This document shows, one piece after another, positions 62,549-64,000 of a stretch of DNA of 64,000 bases (its first letter is position 1; each line of letters opens with the position of its first letter). Origin of the DNA: DUTS01 sp050951605 (lineage in GTDB: Bacteria; Bacillota; Peptococcia; DRI-13; DTU073). The stretch covers positions 558,001 through 622,000 of the forward strand of contig JBMNJJ010000002.1 of NCBI GenBank assembly GCA_050951605.1, in the 5' to 3' direction. A program made the translations under genes and the position numbers. The notes beneath the pieces were generated by a model, which was not told the origin of the DNA, ran no database searches, and saw only the letters and a list, made by a program, of their open reading frames with translations.

Positions 62549-63588
62549 TTAAGCTCCTCTTACTGACTTAAGAAACTGTGAAGCCCAAGTTCTTTTGCCG
62601 ATATTTAGAATAGTTACATTGCCAATGGTTTCGTGTGAAGCAGATAATTTTCGTTTTTTCTTAATTTCTTCATCTACTTCTATTGCCCTTGCTTTATTTT
62701 TTACTGCTTTTTTTCTTTCCATAAACAAATCGTAAATCTCCCCACCATTTGCTACGAAAACTCTTAATCTTGCCATCTGGTCTACTCCTGTTTTACTCCA
62801 AGCTAAAGGCCTTGAACTCAGTCGTGATGATAGTATATGACTTACGTGACCCTCTGCACACTCCAAGCTAAAGGCCTTGAACTCAGTCGTGATGATAGTA
62901 TATGACTTACGTGACCCTCTGCACTGCAGCCGACATAGTCTGTCTCGTACTGATTTCTTATTCCTTTCCAGTTACCAAGTATATACTTTCTTGCTTCTTG
63001 TACAGATTTCTTTTTTGTCTCTTCTTTAGTCGTACTAATTATTACTTTAAAAAGTTCTTTTGTGTTCTTTTTATCACCGTTATTTATGTAACACCACATA
63101 ATTGGCGTAGTGTAGCCCATATGGGCTGTTGCTTGCGTTACATACTTTGATAAGTGATAGCGATCCATTACGTAAATACTTCCCTTTATCCAAGGTGCGC
63201 CGTCCCCTGAAAGGTATATCTTTTCAATAGAATCTATATCGTAGGCTTGGTCTATATAATCTGTAACTTCTAACCACAGCTCGTCACTGTTATTATATAC
63301 ACCACTAAAATACCTTGCATTTATTAGCTTCCAGCGGTCTTTTCCTACTTTCTTTTTACCTTCATGTACATACACTAATTTGGGTTCTATGTGTCCTCCA
63401 TTCTGCAATGCTACATGGTCTTCATCCGCTTCTATGTAGAGTGTTTTTACAACCTTTTTCTCTGGTTTAACCTCCACTGCATCATTTTCTATTTTGCCAA
63501 GTTCGCGAATACTGTTCATTACTGTTTGACCTGTAAGACTTACCGCGTCTGTTGCTTTTTCTCCACTTCTGCTAGAGTGGCATAACAA
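62549..63588 (-). pseudogene. ISLre2-family (UPF0236) transposase, broken
   Basis: Minus-strand remains of an ISLre2-type transposase. The upstream frame (to about 62842) keeps SLTGQTVMNSIREL, TLYIEADEDHVALQ, the catalytic-type LSGDGAPWIKG and VMDRYHLSKYV; the downstream frame keeps the conserved ARLRVFVANGGEIYDL and ends at 62549. The two frames are joined by a 65-bp tandem duplication that shifts the reading frame. At the 5' side the frame also breaks near 63585 (RLIEEAV just outside), and the N-terminal third is missing or scrambled. Full-length relatives have about 450-500 residues; this copy cannot be active. Confidence 0.82.
62795..62924. repeat. Perfect 65-bp tandem duplication inside the transposase
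   Basis: The segment beginning ACTCCAAGCTAAAGG is present at 62795-62859 and again, unchanged, at 62860-62924. Because 65 is not a multiple of three, it shifts the transposase frame. Deleting one copy would rejoin the two reading frames. The identity of the copies indicates a recent event. Confidence 0.92.
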
Positions 63589-63763
63589 CTGCTTCTTCTA
63601 TCAGTCTAGTGTTTAACCTGCCGACTCAAGCTTATCATGGATCAAGATCCCCACTGCTTCAGCTGATAGATAAAAGGTCTGTTCATAATCTTTGCTTTTG
63701 ACCTGTCCAGTTACGTATTCTCGCGTCTGTACTGCTTTTTCTCCACTTCTATCTATATGGCAT
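63544..63763. repeat. Imperfect direct repeat of about 40 bp, 178-180 bp apart
   Basis: CGCGTCTGT, TGCTTTTTCTCCACTTCT and TGGCAT recur in the same order at 63544-63583 and 63722-63763, with a 2-base indel and eight variable bases between. On the minus strand both encode RSGEKA in one frame, so they are two versions of the same transposase segment in this scrambled region. Confidence 0.7.
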
Positions 63764-64000
63764 CCAAAGCCTCAGCTACTACTTCTACCCCAACCCCGTC
63801 TAATGTTTCCTTAACGTGCCCAAGATAAATTCAAGACATATCTATGCGATCACAGATTCCGTTCCAGGTCAATTGAAAAGGTAAGTTCCAGTTTGCAAAA
63901 GTAAAATCTGTAGAAATTAAAAAATAAAAATAACTTATAATTGCTTGATTTAAATAGGTTTAAATAGATTTAATAGCAGTGAATTATGCTTCTTTAAGGA
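63589..64000 (-). other. Decayed mobile-element DNA, no intact gene
   Basis: No complete gene is visible. Minus-strand fragments can be read: from 63763 down to a stop at 63613, a stretch of about 50 codons starts CHIDRSGEKAVQTREYVTGQ and contains YLSAEAVGILIHDKL. Further upstream lies VKETLDGVGVEVVAEALDA, which looks like the N-terminal part of an ISLre2 transposase but in another frame with stops. The last 100 bases are AT-rich and hold nothing recognised. Confidence 0.5.

Noticed and set aside
63391..63585. Plus-strand ORFs opposite the ISLre2 transposase (62902-63150 and 63391-63585)
   Set aside because: They are shadows of the recognisable minus-strand transposase and are Cys/Phe/Tyr-rich without any motif.
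1..64000. tRNA, rRNA, CRISPR arrays, prophage modules or defence systems
   Set aside because: No cloverleaf, rRNA-like sequence, regularly spaced repeats, cas genes or recognisable defence proteins were seen on reading both strands.

Overview
The window is a piece of an AT-rich chromosome from an endospore-forming, flagellated member of the Bacillota, most likely class Clostridia (a Peptococcaceae-like gene order). The evidence is PolC, SpoIVB, Spo0A, a FliY-type switch protein, CheC/CheD, Asp23/AmaP, YlxR/YlxQ and strong AGGAGG-type ribosome binding sites. Almost everything up to 58.5 kb is co-directional on the + strand with short gaps or ATGA/TAATG-type overlaps. No tRNA, rRNA or CRISPR array was recognised.

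Region 1 (1-19.9 kb) is the 3' part of a flagellar/chemotaxis operon: motA (5' cut by the window edge), motB (frameshifted), fliL, fliM, fliY, cheY, fliO, fliP, fliQ, fliR, flhB, flhA, flhF, flhG, a PilZ protein, a receiver-less cheB, cheA, cheW, cheC, cheD, the flagellar sigma factor, a FapA/DUF342 protein and two small coiled-coil proteins. It supplies the export gate, the C-ring switch, the stator, the chemotaxis signalling core and the late sigma factor.

Region 2 (19.9-34.8 kb) is a translation/envelope block: a promoter and leader before rpsB, an attenuating terminator before tsf, then pyrH, frr, uppS, cdsA (frameshifted), an AI-2E/YtvI-type membrane protein, dxr, rseP, proS, a GT2 glycosyltransferase, an MgtC-like protein and polC. 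The PolC lacks the usual internal exonuclease domain, and ispG, often found between rseP and proS, is not here. Region 3 (34.8-42.6 kb) is the rimP-nusA-ylxR-ylxQ-infB-rbfA-nrnA-truB-ribF operon with its own promoter and attenuator hairpin.

Region 4 (42.6-58.5 kb) starts with two unrecognised small genes. It continues with asp23-amaP-DUF2273, nusB, a TsaD/Kae1-like paralogue, folD, xseA, xseB, ispA, dxs, tlyA, a YbaK-like deacylase, nadK, a YtqB-like methyltransferase, argR, recN, spoIVB and spo0A. A Spo0A box lies just upstream of spo0A, and a 19-bp bidirectional terminator closes the block.

Region 5 (58.5-64 kb) is accessory. It holds a minus-strand HAD phosphatase with an unusual C-terminal extension and an IS21-family element (istA/istB with doubled terminal repeats). 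The element cuts off a gene fragment resembling the N-terminus of a tyrosine recombinase. Next comes a decayed ISLre2-type transposase, broken by a 65-bp perfect tandem duplication, with further scrambled remnants beyond it. No clearly new biological system was found. The best leads are the two single-base frameshifts in conserved genes (the cdsA one fits a CUU-A-GGA slip), the exonuclease-less PolC, the rpsB leader with a five-codon ORF, and the nested mobile-element wreckage.
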